Shown: positions 48,843 through 62,404 of the stretch, one piece after another
Position numbering within the stretch: the first letter of the stretch is position 1
How the letters are laid out: every line of letters starts with the position of its first letter
Assembly: GCF_964275005.1 (NCBI RefSeq)
Contig: NC_092694.1
Location: forward strand, 34,856,967-34,920,966
DNA length: 64,000 nt
Direction: 5' to 3'
DNA from: Diadema setosum
Lineage: Eukaryota; Echinodermata; Echinoidea; Diadematoida; Diadematidae
The notes under the pieces: generated by a model
What the model was told of the DNA's origin: nothing
The model's input: only the letters and a program-made list of their open reading frames with translations
Databases searched by the model: none
Program-made: the position numbers and the translations under genes

Positions 48843-51800
48843 CAAAATGGCAGAAGAGACCAGTCACTAAATTTATTCATGCATTAAAGAACAGTGGCTT
48901 TCAACTCAAATAATGCATTCTTTTTGCACAGTTTATTGAAAACAAAAATACATCTAAATGTGCAGTGAAGAAGGCAGCCGAAGTATAGAAATACTACAAA
49001 ATTAAGGTCACAAGTTTATCGTCGCTGGGGTGACAACACCTTGTATCTGCAATTTTGGTGAAAATGACTTTTTTGGATTAATGGTCAGATAATAAAGTGA
49101 TGTCCTGTCCAAATCCTAGCTGTCTTACCCCAAAGATAAAGCCACCACGGCATGTCAAAGGAATGTGTATCCCATTGGATACAGTGCTTTGGCTGCCATG
49201 TTTTCTTGCTCTCCTGAACATTTGACATTTTGTAGATACGAGGTCTTGTCGCCCCAGCGACGTTATGCATATTCAAGAAAAAGAATGCACAAGGGATACT
49301 GATTTCTCAAACTGCTTGAAGGAAATGTTTGCAACTATAGACAAAGTAAAGCGCAATTGCAAATAAAGAACTGCGTGCCATTTAACGACAGGTAGTATAC
49401 TGCTTTGATTTAAATGCAGAAATGCTACAATGTAAAGTGCCAGATACAATATAGGGCTGCTATAAACCAAAGGAGTTATTTCCATTGTCAATGTACCAAC
49501 TGCTTCTGAAAGAAGTGACTTATGCTCTGATACTGATATCTTGAGACAATTTCATGTTTTTCTCAGAACTTCGTTTTGCTTCAAATGAAAATAAACAACT
49601 CACAAAATAATAATATGTAACTGCGGAGCATGGGAATATGAAGGCAAGAATGAAGTATTAAGCATTTTCACTTGTTTATGGTGGCAAGTAATCAAATCTA
49701 GAATTGCTTATTGCATGACAGAGTGCCAACATAAAGCAATCAAGAACCAAACACAAAAATGTTTTCCTCCCAGTGGAAAAGAAAAGACAAATGGATGTGA
49801 TAAAACCATGAACAAACATTAACACTGCTGGACATTATACAAATATGAGTATCATATGTGACCGTGCACCTCAAAACGAACACAAAGTCGCACACATTGA
49901 TTTTGCGTGAGGACTGAAAATAAGTGAAATGGGTCAACCTAGCCGAACTTGACTTTTTCATATTTTCTGAAAGAGCGGGCCCTCTTTTACATTATGATAA
50001 AATTTGGTATCATAAAACGAGCAGGAAAGTGTGTTTTTTTTTAGCAGTTTATCTCGAACATTTTTGGTAGAATAGTGAGATTAGGTGTGTTTTTAGAGTT
50101 CCCTTTTTCATTTCTGAAAAACCTTGTCAACACTCTCACTTTCAACTCTGATAATTTTTGACAGGATAGTGCTACTGCTTTGAAAGTTGGCATTGATTGT
50201 GGACAGAATGTGTTAATGAGGCATGCTTAATTTCATTTTAATCTGATAATCCCTTCATTGTTGTTACTCTGGTGGTTTACTTCCTGCTTTTTGTCCCATT
50301 CATCGCACAGCCAGCACTGTTTGGTAAGGATTAAGCGCTTGAATAGACACTGTACTTCAGAGCCTCTTTTCTCAGTTCACACTTTTCCTGAGTTTGTGCG
50401 TTCTTTCCAATATTTAGAGAGGTTAGGAGAGTCCATTTGATTTGAGTTATACATCATTTTAAAGCTTAAAGTCTGCTCTTTCAGAATATGTTCTTAACTA
50501 AAAATTCATGTCTGGCGACTTTTTGTTTGTTTTGAGGTGCAGGGTCACATATCGAAAGATTCTAAACAAAATGAAGAAGACTGGGAGTGGCTCCTTCGGT
50601 GTATTCTAGCTACTGCCAAAAGTGAAATTTTAATTCAAAATTACAAATAGTGCACTGTATCAACATGTAATATTTGTACAGAGATGCCAAGTTTGATGCA
50701 GAATAGGTTGTTTCGAGGATGGCCGTGTTGTTGTTTCATTACTGAAATTTAGGAAAAAGGGTGAAGTCATTACAGATTTCTTTTAGTTTGATTTGATTTG
50801 CATTATTTATATACATATATATGTACATACTTGCATGAACAATTCACTTGGCAAAAGATGAAACAATTTTTTTTTCTCTCTTTTTTTTTCTTGGAGGGGG
50901 AGGGAGCTAAGTCTTGCAAATTTCAACTCTCTACACGTATATTTTACTATATTGAGTCACAAACAGAAATTTGGCTACAGTGATAAAACTTGATCAATGA
51001 ATTGCTTGGTATTGTGACAAGTAATAAAGTGCTCCAAGAGAAATGATACAGCAGAGTTTATTACACCCACAGCATGCATTTCATTGGGAAACATGCATAA
51101 AAACGGTCACCATGGTAATGACTTTCATGCACGACAAAATACACACTGATAAATCACAATGGTACACAGTAAAGGAAGGCATCGAACTACCAACATCCAT
51201 ACCTGAGTAATTGGTGTAGGCACCGCCGGCGGGTGCAGCCCCAGCCCCGCCCACTGGGTGTGTCCTCTGCTTCCCACCCCCACTGTGTCTGCTACTGGTA
51301 GAGTGGGATGATCGGGCCGAGGCGGTGGCGCCGTTGACTACGGGGCTGCCCTGCTCCGAGGGAGGCGTGGAGGATTGGCTGCCCCTCCGCTGGGCCACCT
51401 GGGCCTCTCTCAGCTGCTGCCGGTGTTTGGCCTTCTTCTCCTTCATCATCTGTCGGGAGGAAAAACCAGACGGAATGATGGATGGTGGTTGGTGGTACGG
51501 GAAGAAGATGGGAGGGAGCAAGCGATGGTGAGGTGGGGACATCACGGACAGAGAAGGGTTAGGATGTGGGGATGAAGAAGGGGCAGGAAGAATGTTAGCC
51601 AAGGAAGATTATTGATATTGCCCTGAAGATTCATTCTGAAAATAATCAGCCCTGCCTTTTGGGCCACATGAACAAAGAAGTTCTTATCTTTGTAAGATCC
51701 TTTCACTTTTTAAGCAATTGTAAATTTCAACTGTTATACAGATGTCAATTTTCTGTTTCTTTCTGCATAAGTTGACTTTGAAATTTGGGATATTGCTATT

Positions 51801-54800
51801 AAAGGTTTATGACAATACAAGCATTCAGTGATGGCTTTATACATATTGCCAAATGATTACCTAAACACTCTCAAAGTGACAAAGAATGTGAATAATGGCT
51901 ACTGTTTTCATAGCATATAAAAATTGCTATGATTATCCATACTATATTCACAATTTACAGTACAAGATTACAAGATTTACAGTAACAACAAAATCAGTTA
52001 TCCAAGTAGTACATCACCGTGTGTACCACCCACCAAGTGCTGTATGAATTTCAAAGTCCTCGTACATATCTAGTCTTCAATAATCGTACTTATATAATTT
52101 ACATGTATACAAGCACAGCATTTACAGTCCATGCCTTCTATTGCAAAGGGGAAATCATGCACACTAAGTCATACAATTCAAAACTGTAATTCCCTGGTTT
52201 CACAGTGACAACCAGGCAGATATAAAAGCTACATCTGTATGGCCGAGATTGTAGTTGGGTAACTGTGTCACTGTGCACTTCTAAAATTTGAAGCCTGCAG
52301 AATTCAGTTACTGCAGGCTCAGCCTACAGCAAGCAATGGGTTAATGAGACATTTGAAATCACATGAATAATAGTTGCATCACAGCACAGACAGTATGGGT
52401 GGATTTGCAAAATACTGACATGCTCTCATACCTGATATAACTTTGACCGGTATTCATTGACCGAGAGCTGGACATCATCATCCAGAGGAGGGACAACATC
52501 GTAGTCGAGTTGGATCTCCCCTGCTGGATTCCTAAATCTGAAAGAGAAACGAAAGAAAAGAAAGACACATTACAAAACTAGAAAAGCACTCCGAGAGCGC
52601 AGACCTCCGCCAAGCATTTACTTTCCACTAATGATCTTGCTCTTCCACAGAGATAAGTGATTTTCACCCAATGAAAATCGCCCGATTTCCCAATATAGAA
52701 GCCATTGTTACGTCATAAGCCCTCAGATGCGCGGCGCGCCTCTCCCCAGCAGAAACTAGAGCATGCACTTTAGGGCGCGCATGCAAACCTCAAATACGCA
52801 CAGCCTGAACTCCCAAGTTCATTGACCCTACCTGCCAAAATATCAAAATCCTTCATAAATTCCCCCAAAATTCTCGGATCACTACCAAAAATTAATCGTT
52901 TGTTACTTGTGTCATTCTCAAACTTTCCTGCAAGTTTCATCCCAATCCGTTAACCACTTTTTGAGTTATTTTGCACACAGACAAAAAAACGAACGAACGA
53001 ACAAACCAACGGTAACGAAAACATAACCTCCTCCCTTGGCGGAGGTAATGACAGTGTGCCGACTAATGAGGCAATTGTGGTCTCCCTGATTAAAAGCCAA
53101 TGTCAGTACCAGGAAATAACTAATGACTAAACTGATGTATTTCCAACACAGGCCACATTAAAGCAAGCATAGGAGTATTAGCCTTTCAATATTTTCAAGC
53201 TTAATACGGTGCCCATAAGCTAGATAACACAAAGCCTCCTTCTTCCCCACTCTTACTGAAGGAGCATTGATGCTTTCTTGGCTACTTATCAGACAATAGT
53301 GAGTACATCCTGTAACTGGCATCACTACATCACTAGTGTATGAAAAATTTGTAAGTTGTTGATATAAAAACTTAATCAAGATGTCCTGTATGCACAAAAG
53401 ATGTTGTACATGACTGTAGTTACATGAATATCTTAGCCAGGGTCAAGGGTGATTGAGTATGACATTGACAGCTCCAATGCAGCACCCACAGTGTTGAGTT
53501 ACAAGAGTGTTCTGCTATTTATTCGAGGACATCTAAACAAGGTGCGGACTGTTGGATCTTACTGCCTGCTTTCCTACATACCAGGTGGAAGTCTAGAATT
53601 GCTTATGTGTGCATGCATTCATACTTAAGTAGGTGGAATACGCAAGACTACAAACATTGTACCATCATTTAAAAAAATAATAATGATAATAATGTTTTGC
53701 CAAGGGGTGCAATGTGCAAATTAGGTATACCATCTTTATACAGCGCTGGAGACGTACCTGGCTACATAGGGGTGTGAAAGAGCTTGTTTGGCAGTGAGTC
53801 GTTTGTCTGGGTTGAAGTGGAGAAGTTTCCGCACGAGGTCTACTGCGTCTGCCGGTGCACCTGGTAAAACTTCTTCTATTGATTGTCTGTGCCTGATAAT
53901 GACGAGCATTACACAATGATAATGAAACATTGTATCTGATTTAAATTCATCTGGACAAGCAGCAGAAAAACTGCCACATTTCATACAATTTAATGAGTTT
54001 ATTATCAAAGAATAAAAGATAAGAAATAATTATTATGCTGCAAGGAGGTACAACAAATACTTGATATTAGAGAATGAAAATCACTTTACATCCATAAAAG
54101 CAACAAATGGAAATCTGACGACAATGAATTGTTCACGAATGAATACTGTTTTTAATTAATTCACTTCATGCATATTTTGTCAATCTGCTGAAATGCTGTT
54201 CTGAGAAAAAGGTGATGATTTCAGCAAACCCTGGAGAGTCTGGGCTGGAAATAGACAATCAAAATGTACACTATTGGCATTGTACCCAATATTCATAGGA
54301 TTATGAATAGAGCAGTTGTTTAAATATCTTTATCACTCTTCACAGATCAGACTGTTAACTTGTAGTGCACATTGCCAAAGTCCGGACTAGGTGATTCTGA
54401 TCCTTACTGTTCAAACAGAAAAAAATGATACCAGTAATAATAAAAAACTAAAAATCCCTGTGAACGATTCAATACTGAAACCTCTTACCTGAGTTTTGAC
54501 ATGTCTACAAAGGTTGCCCCGTAGTCTGACTGGATGGCATCTATGTCCCCCTTGGATGGTGGATCTATGATGGCCATTATCTTTTCCAGCTGGTTGAATG
54601 TTGATGTCCCAGGAAACATGGGTTTCCCCTTCAGTAACTCCCCAAGAATGCATCCCAAGCTCCACATGTCTACTCCCTTGGTGTACCTATCGAAAAATCA
54701 CAACACACACATGACCAACTCACTGCCCAACGGTATTCATTGCAAGGAAGCAATTCACAAATCATGCGAGCTTTTCATAGTGTTTATTGATTTGTGAACA

Positions 54801-57800
54801 TAGGTTAGCCTTCCTTTCTAAAAGGAGTATCACAACATTTGGCAAAGTTCAAAGAACTCTGAAGAGGCTTACTACCTGAAAGAAAATGGCAATGTAAAAT
54901 AAAACTAAACTGACTTGAATTGAATTGAATTGAATTGAATTGAATTGAATTGAATTGAACTGAATTGAATTGAATGTTCTGTTAACAAAACCCTTCTGGC
55001 ACTGCAACAGATCAGATCTAGTTGATTAATTTCTGTGATGATGTTTGTTTTTCAGCATGCTGCCATTAGATAAAGAAAAAGAAAATCATGGAGTTTTACA
55101 ACTGCTCTACCACTATGATTCTTATCATATCCGACTTTCAAGGCTTGAAAAAAAAAAAAGAATATGACACTAAATGTCAGGCAAGACACCATGTAAAGGT
55201 TAATGCATAGGAAGTGAGGGGCTTGTGTCTGCATACCTCTTAGATGCAAGAAGAATCTCCGGGGCTCTGTACCACCTCGTGGCCACATACTCTGTGAGAG
55301 CTGGATTGTCGTCGCTGAGAGCTGCGTCGATCTGAGTGATGGACCTCGCCAGCCCAAAGTCTGCCACTTTCACAAAGCACTCCGTGTCTAATAGAATGTT
55401 TGAGGGCTGGTAGCAAAACAGAGAAAAGAACTCAATTTGCAACAGTTTGTGTAATATGCTGAGCCATATGATACATACAGTCGACTCCGCATCAGTCAAT
55501 TTGACAGGGCTGGGGCTAAATGCATCAACTTTAAAAGGCAAAATTGAACTTCTAAGATAACACATGTACATTTGTAAGGCTATGATCTAAGATTGGGACT
55601 TCTTATCTTCATTGACTATTAAAGCAGATTATTTTACATTTGCGGCGTTGACTTGGGCAGAGTTAACCGTATGATATCTAGTAGACTGGCTAAAAGATGA
55701 AAAATATGTTAAAAGGGATAAGACACGAGTGAACAGCATCCCACTTAAATGTTATACCCATTGCTCTACACTTGGGGAGTAACACACGAACATGACATAA
55801 CACTCTCAGCACTTGCTTCCTTTTACCTAATGGACAGCAGTAAGTCATTATGACACTCTGATACCCCGTTTATACTAAGGAAAAAGCGGGTTCTGAAACC
55901 CCCTGTAGCCGCTTCGAGCAGGCTTTCAGCTCAGTATAAACAGACAGAATTCAGAAAAGGCGATCCGGTCGGGTCGGGTCCGGTCGGGTTCTGAAACCTC
56001 CTACGGGGGGAGGTTTCAGAACCCGCTATAGCAGGCTCGAGGAGGCTCGACAGCAGTATAAACGCTAGGGGGTTCGAAAAGCCGCTTTTTTGCCGACCCA
56101 GAAGTTATCACTGGAGGTCATCGCGCGTTCATGATGTAAACAAGCAACTGCACCGGATCGAGAACCCACGTTGTTATAAATTCGCGCTCAGCAGTCACGT
56201 TTCCGCGCGAAAGTGATGCCACGAAAGCGCGCGCCGGTTTTCGGAGGGGAATTCGGTTACCATAGGAACGGAAGCCGTGACCCTGCTCAGACCCGCTCGG
56301 GCCTGCTTTCGCTCACGCAGTATAAACAGACGAGAGCCCGCTTTTTCGTAGCGGGTTTTCGAACCTCCTCGAGGCGGCTCGAAAACCCGCTCGCAGTATA
56401 AACGGGGTAATAATTTCCATTTAAAGGAGCTATTTTAAGTGTAGAAACAAACAAACAAAAACAAACAAACAAAAAAAAACAGAGACTACAAACAAACATT
56501 TATTAGAGTAACCTGCAGATGTAAAGGTAAATGCTCACTAGAATGGTTGATTCCAAACATTTATGTAATTTGTATTCCTGATCATAATATCCTGAGAATA
56601 ACAAAATGAAAACTATGTATGCTTCGAGGAATCAACATGGGTTGCTCTAGGGGTCAGAGTTTCAATCACAAGGGTACAGTAAAATTGACATGTTGATCTT
56701 CATATTGTGTTGTAGACTGTACATAGTACATACTGTACACTGTATTTGCCCATCAATACATTAAAGGGTCTGTACAGTACTGGTTGAGGTGGGGATTCAT
56801 GTTTTGAACATTCCTAAGTGAGATAATGAGAAACCTCATATGAAATATGAAAGAGCATGTAATTTCAAGAAGGATTCAATGTTTATTTGATGAAAATTGG
56901 TTTTCAAATGGCTGAGATATCCAAAAAAGTGATAATAATAAAAGGCGACAGGCAACGCCTTTTATTAGGATCTCTTTGTTTCACCTTGTTTTTGGATATC
57001 TCAGCCATTTCAAAACCAATTTTCATCAAATAAACTTTTGATACCCCTTGGAATTGCATGCTCTTTGACATCTCATAGAGTGGTTTCTGAATATTTCGCA
57101 AAACGTTAAAAGCTAAATCCTCACCTCAACCAGAACTGTACACACCCTTTAACATTACCTTCCTCCATATCCTCTTTTTGTAGATGATTTCTTACATCTA
57201 TATTTAGGTTTTGCTGCTGACCAAATACCAAGCCCTCTTGGGGCTGGATGGGGCCAAAGTACACATCTTTCAGAGCACACACCTTTTGGTCTCTGTGGAT
57301 AACGTTGCCAGAATGTAGGTACATTGTAGCATTAATGAGCTGGTACATGATGTAGCGTTTGTGGATGTCCTTTAGGATACCTCCTTTCTTTATTACAGCA
57401 TGCAGGTCCGTGTCTGAGGGACAGAAGCAAACAAAATCACATTTCTTTCTATTTGCTATGCAGGTTAGGTTTTCTTAATCTTTTTTCCTTGTTGAATTCT
57501 TCTGCATCTTTTCCTTTTAAATCTACTTTGCATTAACATGGCATACAAACAAAACATATTGTCTGGGTTAGCATTTCAAATCAAACATGCTACGACTCCA
57601 AGATACTGTTGTTGTTTTTTTAAACAAATCAACAACAACAAAAATACATTCATTCTGACAATGCACATAAAGCACTTACTAGTACTCACTTAAACCTAAT
57701 ATTCTCTTGACTGCATGAAATTGAAAGTGATACAGAGAAACCATGTTATAACAATTTTACGACAAGGTACTGCAGTTCAATAACGAACTGACTTTGGCAT

Positions 57801-60800
57801 TCCTGATATTTTCCTTACGGTGTTTGGCTGGCAGACTTCTTTTCTAGTACGTTTACAATGTAAACATGGTACCAGTTGATAATGAGGCAAGTCAGCGGTA
57901 TCGGGGACATGATTGGGTTTCCCTGGACACACACAAATAACCTGAGTTCACGAATCTGTGTATTCCTCATATCTTTCTCATTTCAAACCAGCACCAGTTT
58001 CCAACTCACCCATGTATTCAAATACAAGGTAGATGTCCTTATCATTCTCCGCTCTCATCACGTTGAGCAACTTGACAATATTTTTGTGGTCGCTGAATTC
58101 CTGCAAAGATAATGAGAGAGAAAGATCCCACAATCATATCCCTGAAGAGGTTACAGTACAGCTGTATATTGAAACAGGACTGACTTATATACAACAAAAC
58201 TGTAATCCCTTTACCCAGCAATGCTTCCTTCCAATTATATTAAATCTGCATAAAATATGTAACAAGAACGCAATACATTTGATCACAGAATCCACATTGG
58301 AAGAAAAGCCTTCATCAAAATATTCCAAACAGAGAGATTTTGCCACGGATACCTTTAATACTGTCAAGTACAATGCGTATGCTACTTTCTTTTCTTTTCA
58401 AACTATGCCAAACAGAAATAGTTTGTCAAGAGTTACTAGCACACATTACTGGCACGTTCATTCATGTTTATTCAATTTTGAAGAAAAAAAAATATTGAAA
58501 AAGTCTACAAGTCATCCATGCAGGGGAAATTGCCCACGCACAATTTGAAGATTTTACTGCATTACTAAAAGTGTAATTTTCATTCAAAATGAAGGACAAG
58601 TTTGGAAATTTTGTGTATTACTTACCTGTAAAAACATGATCTCTCTGAATGTCCTCTGCATAATAAGAAAAACAGAAATATACAGGATGTGTACATATCA
58701 GAGATGGAGAAGAAAGTTTTCATCCTTGCATTTTTGTAAATCACCTTACTCTATTTTCATGTTTATAGCATACAAGAATACACACATTCCTAGCTTCAAA
58801 CCATGAACTGCAATCACATAGCGATAATTGCATACATCAGCTCCACAAGAGTAATAAGCAACATGTTTGAAACATAAATGCATGTTAAGCAACACAATAC
58901 AGGCAGTAAATACCTCACACTGACAAATTATACCAAATACATTAGGGCCTAGACAGTCACTTTTTATTATTCCCTGACCCAGAAGGGCACCATTATAAAA
59001 GTTTGATAGCATTTTATGCTATTCCTACCTGAGCATCTGTCTGATTTCTGAAAGCATCAAAAATCTTCTTGAGGGCAACCACCTCCCTGGTTCTTCTGTC
59101 AATGGCTTTCCAAACGATGCCATATGCCTGCAAGAAAATAAGCCACAGGTCACACCAACATAAGGCATCAAATTCTACAAAACCACAAAATGTGACACTT
59201 TTAATATTAATAGAATACATGACAAGAGAGAAGAACAAGAAGAAGCATTTATACACCTATACACCAGTATCAAACCACTATCTGAAAAACATGAAGAGAG
59301 ATACTCAAGAACTGCACATTCTTGAAAGAGTTTTACATTATACATTATACAAATAATGAATGTTTATGAGTGCAATGGACAGAATATTTCATGAGGTGAA
59401 AGACGAAATGATCCATTCAACGAGGCGCACCCGAGTTGAATGGATCTACATTTCATCTTTCACCGAATGAAATATTCTGTCCATGACACGAATGAAAAAC
59501 ATTTATTATTTGTTTTATGTAACGCCTAAAATAGATCCTTCTCATTTGATGTTTTATCAACTTAGAAACAAGAGAGAATCTGAGATCGTCACTGAGCGCT
59601 TTATGCTTAACCTAGCGCTTAGCGCGCTGTCGCATACACACACTGCAAACGCGTAGTGTGTCGGGCTTTCAGCGAGCGTGGAATGGAGCAAATCGTATGG
59701 ATCCAAAATTGCGTGGTAAATGGAGCCGCAATTGCACGGGTGATGACGTCATAGTGAAATGGGCCAAATGACCAATGTCAAACAACCAATCAAATGACAA
59801 GGATCTCTTCGGGCGTTATATAAATGTAGATACTGACTGCAATAATCTCCATTGTAAGGATAATCAAAAAAAAAAAAAAATAAGAGTCTGCCCAGGAGAG
59901 AGAATTGTTGACATTATGATTTCTGAGTCAATCTATAATATGAAGTATGTCGTAGTGTGGTAGCTCAGTTTACGTTCTTGTTGAGGTTGTTTTTGAGGTT
60001 GTTGTTTTGTTTTGTTTGTTTGTTTGTTTGTTGTTGTTGTTGGGTTTTTTTTTTGGGGGGGGGGGAGGATGCACCATTTTGATCAAACACTTTCAATACC
60101 ATTTATAACATGTATTTCCTGGGTAATTTTGATTCAAAAAAAAAAAAAAAAAGAAACATATAAGGCATGCAACATGAGAACCTGCTGATGTTATCTCTAT
60201 CCGGCAACAAGTGAACAATAAATATCTGGTCTGAAGCTGCTTTTTGAATACCACCTATAACGTAATATGGAAGAATCATTAAACACCCTAGCATAGGTAT
60301 GGTCAGGTTTCAAGTATGAAATAAATAGGAATTGCATACCGGTACTCTTCTTTTTCTTCTTTTTCTTGGTTTACTGTCCAACACCTTAATATGCAGGGGC
60401 CAACCTACTAGTACTGTAACTGCGACCAGCCGTAGCGTTAACTGTGTATGTTACATGGAGCGCCCTGGGGTTTTGGGCCAACCAGACGGGGGTGTGCCGA
60501 TGTTGATGGGTTCATTATGATTTCCATTCTAAGATCATGGCAAGAACGCACACTTCTGGCTAATCAACAGAAAATAGATATGTTTAGGGCCTAAATGACT
60601 GAAGAAAAAAAAATACAATCATTCTTTTCAACGCTTGACATCATGTAATTCGTACAGTAGACTCTACGGTCTACAATAAATGTATCATGGTGCATGCAAA
60701 GTCACTCTTGCAAAATTGGGTGGGTTCTGCAATTTTGCCTGCCTTGGCCCTTGCACTTGGGCCAATAGTAGGGCAGTAAGGCTCGGCCTCACACAGGGAG

Positions 60801-62404
60801 ATCTCATCACAATTTCTACTAACGTTAGTAGTAGTAGGGGCTAGATGTAACAATCATTTTACATTTACAGGTTCAACATTAAAGTAGGCCTATTAAACTT
60901 GATATCACTATCATTCTCACTAACGTTAGTCCTCTCGAAAAGTTAACTTCAGCCATGCCAAACAGATCTAGTATAGTAGTAACTATACACAGCCCAGTCG
61001 CTGTACATGGTACGTCGCGACAGGGCTGTACGCGCGCGACCACCAATCACTAGGAGAGGCGACGTAATCGTACACGATAGCTTTGACTTTTGATACTTAC
61101 GATCATTTTTGTCACCTCAAACTCATCGAGTATACTCTTCAATATTTACTCTACATCTGATGCTATATATATTCAAATGTACGTAATGAAACTTACCGAA
61201 ATTGATCATCATATCCAGCATGTCCACACCGTACACAATCTTTCACGCCAGGCCAAGCTCAGATATCGGGTGGTCACGTGATGTGAATGCCCTTTCAAGC
61301 AGCGTACGCACGGTTACTAGTATAAGGTATACAGCTATAAACTGTACTGGGTTATTGTGTCGCAGACGCCAAGGTTTGTTCGACACTTTCAACGCACACG
61401 CGCTCGCTCTGGAGCACATCCGGTCACGCATGCGCATTAGTCAAGGCGCCATTTTGAATCCTGCAACGACGAAGCCCGGCGGTCAGGAATTGCGCCAGAA
61501 AGTGTCATTTATTTGTTCCACGGACTTATCGCAAGTGGTCTCCATGGACCCAGTGTGGCGAACTATTCTTCTGTAGCATTTAACGTGAGTAAAGTATTCT
61601 GTTTAAAGGAGAAAAGTATACATGTTCCTAAGTTTTGTAGTTGTGTTGAGGTTCCTCACTTCGAGGCTGCATGCCGTGCGTGTCAGACGCTGTTTTCGCA
61701 TAGCGTAACAGTGTCTGGTCGGGCTAGTATAGTAGTAATGTTACCCTGTAACACCGTTACTAGGCTGTATTACAATTTATCTTATCTGTAGATGGGGGTC
61801 TAGCGATAAATGTTAATTTACACAAGTTGACCTTCTGCTTCCGGCTTCTTGACTTCGCCGCACTTCTGCTTCGGGCATCTTTTTCTCTCAGCAGCAAAGG
61901 ATGTTTAACGTTAGAAGTAGAACCAGCTTTCAATTCAGGCTAGTCATGGCTCATGCTAAGTTAAATAGTACGATTATTAGTACCAGTTCACACCATCCGG
62001 GCAAACTGATAATTGCAATTTTAGCCTGTAGGTGCTAACATAGCAAAGTTAGGTAATAGGTGTTCAACCAATCTCAAGAGATTTGTCTAACGTTACGTAG
62101 GGTATGCACATCGCATGCACTGCACAGCCACAGCACTGATGACAGGAATTACGCGCGGCGGCTCCATACACCGCACCGGGATGTAAACGTTTACAGCAGC
62201 CACCACTCAATCGGCACCCGGATCAGCCGGGTAGACAATTCTTGCCTCTCCGCTCTTAACGACAAATGCCCGTGAACTATCGCGCGATGTGACTGCTGTA
62301 ATCAAGGGAAAATAAATTCAAGCAAGTAATATACTGACCCCTTTTCCAAGACGCTTCTTGATTTCATATTTTGCGAGGACATGCTCTTCTACTTCAGACG
62401 TCAT
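45561..62404 (-). CDS. MAPK15: Mitogen-activated protein kinase 15 (ERK7/ERK8), 14 exons
   Basis: Atypical MAP kinase that auto-activates; family roles include cilium formation, autophagy and genome stability. Exons (minus): 62404-62339, 59127-59029, 58655-58626, 58100-58010, 57413-57283, 55406-55237, 54686-54489, 53892-53758, 52537-52432, 51449-51203, 48699-48595, 47209-47091, 46607-46440, 45740-45561; 614 residues. Kinase features: Gly loop GKGAYG (20-25), Lys42, Glu60, HRDQK (135-139), DFG (155-157), TEY (177-179), [14 protein letters not shown] with Gln, and [20 protein letters not shown], are ERK7/8 signatures. [14 protein letters not shown] closes the kinase region. The tail is basic and Ser-rich and ends with [20 protein letters not shown], resembling the tail end of vertebrate MAPK15. 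Exon 11 (48699-48595) has a weak GTGACA donor and may be alternative, since it is 105 nt and in phase. Identity is essentially certain; the tail exons are less so. Confidence 0.97.
47457..48239. mobile_element. TIR element with poly-G/poly-C borders
   Basis: 783 bp with ends ACCCTAACTTACC and GGTAAGTTAGGGT. Inside each end is a second inverted block: a long G run, then GGCCATTATGGCCCCCCC near 47513, and GGGGGGCCATTATGACCCCC near 48195. It lies in intron 11 of MAPK15, 250 bp from exon 12. The middle is AT-rich and non-coding. Confidence 0.7.
49020..49262. mobile_element. MITE with long CGTCGCTGGGG TIRs
   Basis: 243 bp. The left end CGTCGCTGGGGTGACAACAC and the right end, reversed, CGTCGCTGGGGCGACAAGAC stay similar for about 35 bp (through GTATCTNCAA). 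It is flanked by TTAT on both sides. It lies in intron 10 of MAPK15 and is non-coding. Confidence 0.8.
49857..50549. mobile_element. MITE-like TIR element, copy 2 (693 bp)
   Basis: This is the second copy of the element at 4613-5315, in intron 10 of MAPK15. The TIRs of 34 bp begin TGTGACCGTGCACCTC and end AAAGTCG; TA lies at each border. The interior matches copy 1 throughout, for example AATCTGATAATCCCTTCATT and GAGCCTCTTTTCTCAGTTCA. The same orientation is preserved relative to the genomic plus strand. Confidence 0.9.
52582..53047. mobile_element. non-autonomous element with CCTCCGCCAAG ends
   Basis: About 465 bp; the left end carries GACCTCCGCCAAGCA and the right end TTGGCGGAGGTAATG. An interior segment CCAATCCGTTAACCACTTTT and the GAACGAACGAAC run are typical of a dispersed repeat widespread in marine invertebrates. 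It lies in intron 8 of MAPK15, 44 bp from exon 9. Confidence 0.65.
54915..54975. repeat. (TTGAA)n pentanucleotide repeat
   Basis: About twelve GAATT units with one substitution, in intron 6 of MAPK15. Confidence 0.97.
55864..56407. mobile_element. MITE with CCCCGTTTATACT ends
   Basis: 544 bp; the left end CCCCGTTTATACT and the right end AGTATAAACGGGG are inverted, with TA on both sides. The interior has many CGGGTTNNGAAACC and AGTATAAAC words in both orientations and a GC content well above the flanks. It lies in intron 5 of MAPK15. Such GTTTATACTG-ended MITEs are often Harbinger-like; this is inference. Confidence 0.82.
56762..57151. mobile_element. foldback element with about 165-bp arms
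   Basis: The left arm (56762-56937) and right arm (56990-57151) are inverted copies: TAAAGGGTCTGTACAGTACT and its counterpart AAAGGGTGTGTACAGTTCTG outside, GGCTGAGATATCCAAAAA inside. The loop contains a perfect small hairpin AAAAGGCG...CGCCTTTT (56940-56963). It is in intron 5 of MAPK15 and ends 132 bp before exon 5. Confidence 0.88.
59349..59513. repeat. long hairpin in MAPK15 intron 1
   Basis: Arms of about 75 bp around the loop centre near 59437: GGACAGAATATTTCAT...GATCCATTCAAC pairs with GTTGAATGGATC...ATGAAATATTCTGTCC. The outer parts (ACAAATAATGAATGTTT and AAACATTTATTATTTGT) continue the pairing with mismatches. The adjoining 59515-59830 stretch is GC-richer and probably belongs to the same element. 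Confidence 0.85.
61422..61590 (+). promoter_or_regulatory. promoter-like segment inside MAPK15 intron 1
   Basis: A CpG-containing stretch holds CGCATGCGCA (NRF-1-type word, about 61427-61437), then GGCGCCATTTTGAA (YY1-type word) about 10 bp later, and a strong plus-strand splice donor AAC|GTGAGT at 61585. This combination is typical of a TATA-less promoter with a first exon reading to the right; the open frame before the donor lacks an in-frame ATG, so the exon would be untranslated. The function is inferred. Confidence 0.35.

Noticed and set aside
48528..48887. Plus-strand 119-codon ORF
   Set aside because: It is antisense to MAPK15 exon 11, which has splice sites and phase support on the minus strand.
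51081..51602. 173-codon minus-strand ORF taken as a stand-alone protein
   Set aside because: Only 51449-51203 is coding, as MAPK15 exon 10; the rest is intron read-through.
60332..60520. ORF with a signal-peptide-like start
   Set aside because: It begins at TTG rather than ATG, lies over a TTC/CTT run, and has no splice or family support.
61202..61576. 124-codon plus-strand ORF in MAPK15 intron 1
   Set aside because: No recognisable domain; composition follows a CpG-rich promoter-like segment. It is better treated as a possible untranslated first exon.
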